From Fragilaria crotonensis (Eukaryota; Bacillariophyta; Fragilariophyceae; Fragilariales; Fragilariaceae): DNA of 40,821 nt. Every line of letters begins with the position of its first letter. Within the stretch, counting starts at the first letter, position 1. Positions 37,591 to 40,821 of the stretch are shown here, piece by piece. A model generated the notes under the pieces. The model did no database searches and was not told the DNA's origin. It saw only the letters and a program-made list of their open reading frames with translations. Where the stretch lies: contig JAKSYS010000580.1 in assembly GCA_022925895.1 (NCBI GenBank), positions 1 through 40,821 of the forward strand, given 5' to 3'. The translations under genes were made by a program, and so were the position numbers.

Positions 37591-40105
37591 CGTCGATGAC
37601 CCCCTCCTCGCCGCCGATTATCCCCCCCTTGACCCGACCGAATTGGCTGATCTTCGCGCCGCTGCTGCTCCTCTCGATGATGCCCCTTTTCCCGCCGTCG
37701 CGTTCGAGGACCAAGGAGCGCACATACCGCAGCCCGACGCTAACCCCGCCATCAACAATCGGCAACAGGAACCCTATCCAGCGTTTGACGAGCAACAGGA
37801 ACCCTATCCAGCGTTTGACGAAACCAACGAGCATAATGATTCATCTGCATTCGACGAGGAAGACGCCGACGAACACACCTACGACGACACAAATGGGGAC
37901 TACACAGCACAAGAAGACGACGAAGGCTACGAACAGGACCATGACGAACCACACGTCGACGCAGACGCAGATTTTAACCACGATCACGCCGCACTACTAG
38001 GAGACGACAACGACGCACACGACGGCCGCCTCCAAGATGATACGAACGCGGCGGAGCAAGGAGCGAACACGACCACCGGTACGGACCAAGGAGCGGCTTT
38101 ACAAGCCAGATACAACTTTCGGAACCGAGTTGACAGTACCGCCAGGCGATTCAGAACTGCCATGGATGAACCATTCAACAACAAGTCGTACTTCCCGCCA
38201 ACTCAGCTTTTATACGCTGGCGGCGACATTTTTCGCTACATCATGGACATGTGCGCGACTGACCCTGAGTTTGCCTACACCATGACACAGATGTCTGCCA
38301 ATGCAGGGATAAAAAAGCACGGAAGAAAGGCGATGGAGGCTTTAATGGCCGAATTCGCTCAACTCGAGGACCTAACTGCCTACGAACCGCTTGACCCCAC
38401 AAAGCTGACCAGGGCCCAAAAGAAATCGGCCCTCAGAGCCATAAATCTGATCAAGGAGAAACGGTGCGGAAAGCTAAAAGGACGCACTGTTGCAGACGGA
38501 CGAGCACAGAGGACACTGTACGACAAATCAGAAACTGCATCGCCAACGGTGGCTACGGACTCCCTCATGATATCGATTGCGTGCGACGCTCGAGAACGAC
38601 GTGACGTTGGCACCGCCGATATCGCCGGGGCATATCTAAAAGCATACATGAAGGATTTTGTCATCATGAAGTACACGGGTGCGTCCGTAGACATATTATG
38701 TGAGATGAACCCCAGGTACAAGGTTTTTGTAACCGTCGAGAATGGGCAGAAGGTCATATACGTGCGACTCATCAAGGCCTTATATGGGTGCGTACAGTCT
38801 GCCCTCTTGTGGTACGAAATGTTTCATTCGTACCTTGCTGAAATTGGTTTTGAGTTGAACCCATATGATCCGTGCGTAGCAAACAAGATCATAAATGGTA
38901 AACAATGCACCGTCGCGTGGTACGTCGACGACATGAAAATTTCACACGTCGACCCGAACGTTGTCACCGACGTGATTGGACAGATCGAAGACCGTTTTGG
39001 GAAGATGACCGTCACCAGAGGTAAGGAGCACACGTTCCTTGGAATGAAGATTTTGTACAAGGAGAACGGAACTGCAGAGATCACAATGCGAGACTACTTG
39101 GAGGAAGCCATCGCAGACTCCGGGTTGGACATAACCAGGAGCGCTTCCACGCCGGCCAGGAGAGACTTGTTCGAGACCGATGCCACCGCACGGGCCCTAA
39201 CGAAGAGAGACGCCGAGGTTTTTCATAGCGTGGCCGCCAAGCTTTTATACGTATCCATCCGTGCGCGCATGGACATACTGCTCCCCGTCATTTTTCTGTG
39301 CACGCGAGTGTCCAAAAGCACGGAGCAGGACCGGGCCAAGTTAAAGCGAGTGTTGGAGTACTTGAAGGGGACTCTACATTTCAAGTATACGATTGGCTCT
39401 GACGATATGGGAAAAATCAGGACCTGGGTGGACGCATCGTACGCAGTTCACCCCGATATGAAGAGCCACACCGGCGGCCTACTATCGTTCGGAACCGGCG
39501 GATTAGTCTGCAAGTCAGGCAAGCAGAAGCTTAACACCAAAAGTTCCACTGAAGCGGAGCTAGTCGGAGCCAGTGACTACTTGCCTAACTTGATATGGGT
39601 ACAGAATTTCCTCAAAGGACAGGGATACGAGGTGACAGAGAGTACGCTACAACAGGACAACGAAAGTGCAATCAAGCTGGAGAAGAACGGACGGATGTCG
39701 GCTGGACAGAAGTCTAGACACATCGACGTTAGGTATTTTTGGATTAAAGATCGGGTGGAGTCAAGCGGAATCACTATACAGCATTGTCCCACCCTCGAGA
39801 TGTTAGCGGATTTTTTTACCAAACCTCTACAAGGAAACCTGTTCCGCCGCTTCCGCGACGTCGTGCTAGGGTACAGTCACATCGACACCCTTCGACGCGA
39901 CCCCGCCGTACCGTTCGAGGAGCGTGTTGGGAAAGAACAACCGATTACGCGCGACATCGCACCTCCGGGTGCAAATGAGGTTGCGAAAGAACAAGTAAAA
40001 GGTAAAGACGAGATACGTGACCTAACGTGGGCCGACATAGTGAAAATGCGCCCGCGTGAAACGAAGCAGAACGTACTACGAGGAAGAGAAGATAAAAAAG
40101 GATAA
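37591..40105 (+). CDS. pol: copia reverse transcriptase and RNase H
   Basis: The frame is open from 37448 without an ATG, so it is the continuing pol polyprotein and not a separate gene; coding sense begins near 37590. A long acidic linker follows, with a 10-residue unit QQEPYPAFDE twice in tandem. The RT shows DIAGAYLKA, KALYGCVQSALLWYEMF and the catalytic YVDD (38921-38932) with DMKIS. The connection LGMKI...TPARRDLF leads into RNase H: WVDASYAVHPDMKSHTGG, SSTEAELVGA, QQDNESAIKLEKN and SRHIDVRYFWIKDRV. All these are intact. The last 60 codons lie inside the 3' LTR, so the LTR encodes the C-terminus of pol. Confidence 0.93.
37763..37822 (+). repeat. Two tandem copies of a 30-bp unit in pol
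   Basis: Positions 37763-37792 and 37793-37822 differ only at the last base and encode QQEPYPAFDE twice in the linker before the RT. Likely a replication-slippage duplication kept in frame. Confidence 0.9.
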
Positions 40106-40255
40106 GTTGCGAGCGCACTTTCTCGCAACAATCCCGTTAGTAGAACCGAAGTTTGATTGACTTCCGACTGCTATCAACATTGTCTACACCGCCTGGAAAA
40201 GCAATAAGGAGTTAAACGCTCCATCATATTGTAGGCGGAATAGCTATTTGCAACA
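39925..40255 (+). repeat. 3' LTR, 331 bp
   Basis: Starts TGTTG, ends CAACA, and matches 34054-34384 at a constant offset of 5871. The pol frame reads 181 bp into it, to the stop ending at 40105. A usual long polypurine tract is missing before it; only GAGGAGCG precedes. Confidence 0.95.
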
Positions 40256-40260
40256 CCTTG
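40256..40260. repeat. 5-bp target site duplication, right
   Basis: CCTTG, equal to 34049-34053. Confidence 0.92.
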
Positions 40261-40821
40261 TGCATCCAGCAGTCCACCCTTCGCCAGGCGCCGTCCGCAA
40301 ATATGAAAATACAGCAATACAGCCTACGCGTATGGATTATGCATACAGTACATGTATCATACATTTTCTGTTGTGCTCCATTATTCGTACTCCAGTATAC
40401 TTGCACTCCAGTATACTTAGACCTCGGCACTCGGAGTACTGTACCGGTACTAAGTACGGTACCTGCTAGAGTATGCTTGCAGACCTGCACGTGCAGGCGT
40501 GCAGGTCGCAATTTGCAATGAGCTGAACGCTGAACACACAGATGAGCAGATATCCCCACGTCATATACGATACATACATCTACCTTCGCCAGACTCCGCA
40601 CTCCACACTCCAACAGAGTCGCCTGTGAACGAGGACAAGTACATACTGAGGACATTCGAAGTGCAACACTACCGGTAGTAGTACCTGGTACTTCCATCTG
40701 AACAATTCATCAGGGACTGGAGACAGTCGACACGGATTTAGTCAGCTTTATAGAACAGAAACGACACTCTCCCTCGATCAAAGCCCTCGGTTCCTACTTG
40801 AACCGTTGTGAAATAACATGA
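40261..40821. other. GTAC-rich spacer at the right edge
   Basis: No gene is supported. GTAC, GGTACC and CCAGTATAC words are dense at 40385-40465 and 40670-40695, and a short inverted repeat CCTGCACGTGCAGG lies at about 40483-40496. This is the DNA that bordered the target site before the copia insertion. Confidence 0.45.

Larger units (their letters stand above)
34054..40255 (+). mobile_element. Full-length Ty1/copia LTR retrotransposon, 6202 bp (diatom CoDi-like)
   Basis: Two 331-bp LTRs, apparently identical by eye, start TGTTG and end CAACA and are flanked by the 5-bp duplication CCTTG. Internal order is an extra small ORF, gag with a zinc knuckle, protease, integrase, reverse transcriptase and RNase H, that is integrase before RT as in Ty1/copia. 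The pre-integrase region with NCPVTPLDAKRA and GKTTR lacks a normal HHCC finger, which I associate with diatom elements. Identical LTRs imply recent insertion. The coding part carries one frame change in gag and a cluster of them in the integrase C-terminal region, so this copy looks unable to make a complete polyprotein unless these are sequence errors. Confidence 0.96.

Noticed and set aside
37763-37822. CRISPR-like or satellite array
   Set aside because: Only two copies of a 30-bp unit without spacers, in frame inside pol; no array exists in the window.

Overview
The window looks like nuclear DNA of a photosynthetic stramenopile, most likely a diatom. Nine likely cellular genes can be placed, several with short GT-AG introns of 70-83 nt that restore a single reading frame. 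Other pointers are a signal-peptide/plastid-type N-terminus on a Rieske-like protein, an LRR membrane protein of the kind common in diatoms, a Cys/His-rich protein resembling a diatom-type family, and a Ty1/copia element whose integrase has a pre-integrase region like that of diatom CoDi elements. Species cannot be named from the sequence alone.

Layout. 1-3.0 kb: a tail-to-tail pair of diverged paralogues of unknown function. 3.4-4.7 kb: AT-richer decayed sequence with a tRNA-like A/B-box module. 5.1-5.4 kb: a 321-bp hAT-type MITE with 8-bp target duplication, directly before an ankyrin-repeat gene (5.5-7.8 kb). 7.9-12.6 kb: a very long TPR protein, probably the Ski3/TTC37 subunit of the Ski complex, convergent with the ankyrin gene. 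13.1-14.0 kb: the splicing factor RBMX2/Ist3. 14.6-16.1 kb: a four-RRM Gbp2/Hrb1-like protein. 16.8-18.1 kb: a TCP11-like protein, ending 3 bp from an unknown two-exon gene on the other strand (18.1-19.0 kb). 19.8-20.7 kb: a defective PIF/Harbinger element with 50-bp terminal inverted repeats and TTA target duplications. 21.2-22.1 kb: a Cys/His-rich protein. 23.1-24.1 kb: a GNAT acetyltransferase. 24.6-27.0 kb: an LRR transmembrane protein in three exons. 28.6-29.3 kb: the Rieske-like protein. 29.7-31.5 kb: unassigned decayed DNA. 32.6-33.1 kb: a small membrane protein interrupted by an in-frame TAG. 33.4-34.0 kb: a decayed second copy of the Rieske-like gene. 34.05-40.26 kb: a full-length Ty1/copia element with apparently identical 331-bp LTRs and a 5-bp target duplication.

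Three genes in a row (Ski3-like, RBMX2, four-RRM) are RNA-metabolism genes on the same strand, but their spacing gives no evidence of co-transcription. The most interesting signals are: (i) the retroelement's primer-binding position is a 15-nt complement of its own LTR, about 26 nt after a TATA-like box, which suggests self-priming as in fungal Tf1; (ii) intergenic spacers are crowded with GTAC tetramers that are rare in the genes; (iii) two newly delimited DNA transposons; (iv) a four-cysteine Rieske-fold protein with a local pseudogene copy.
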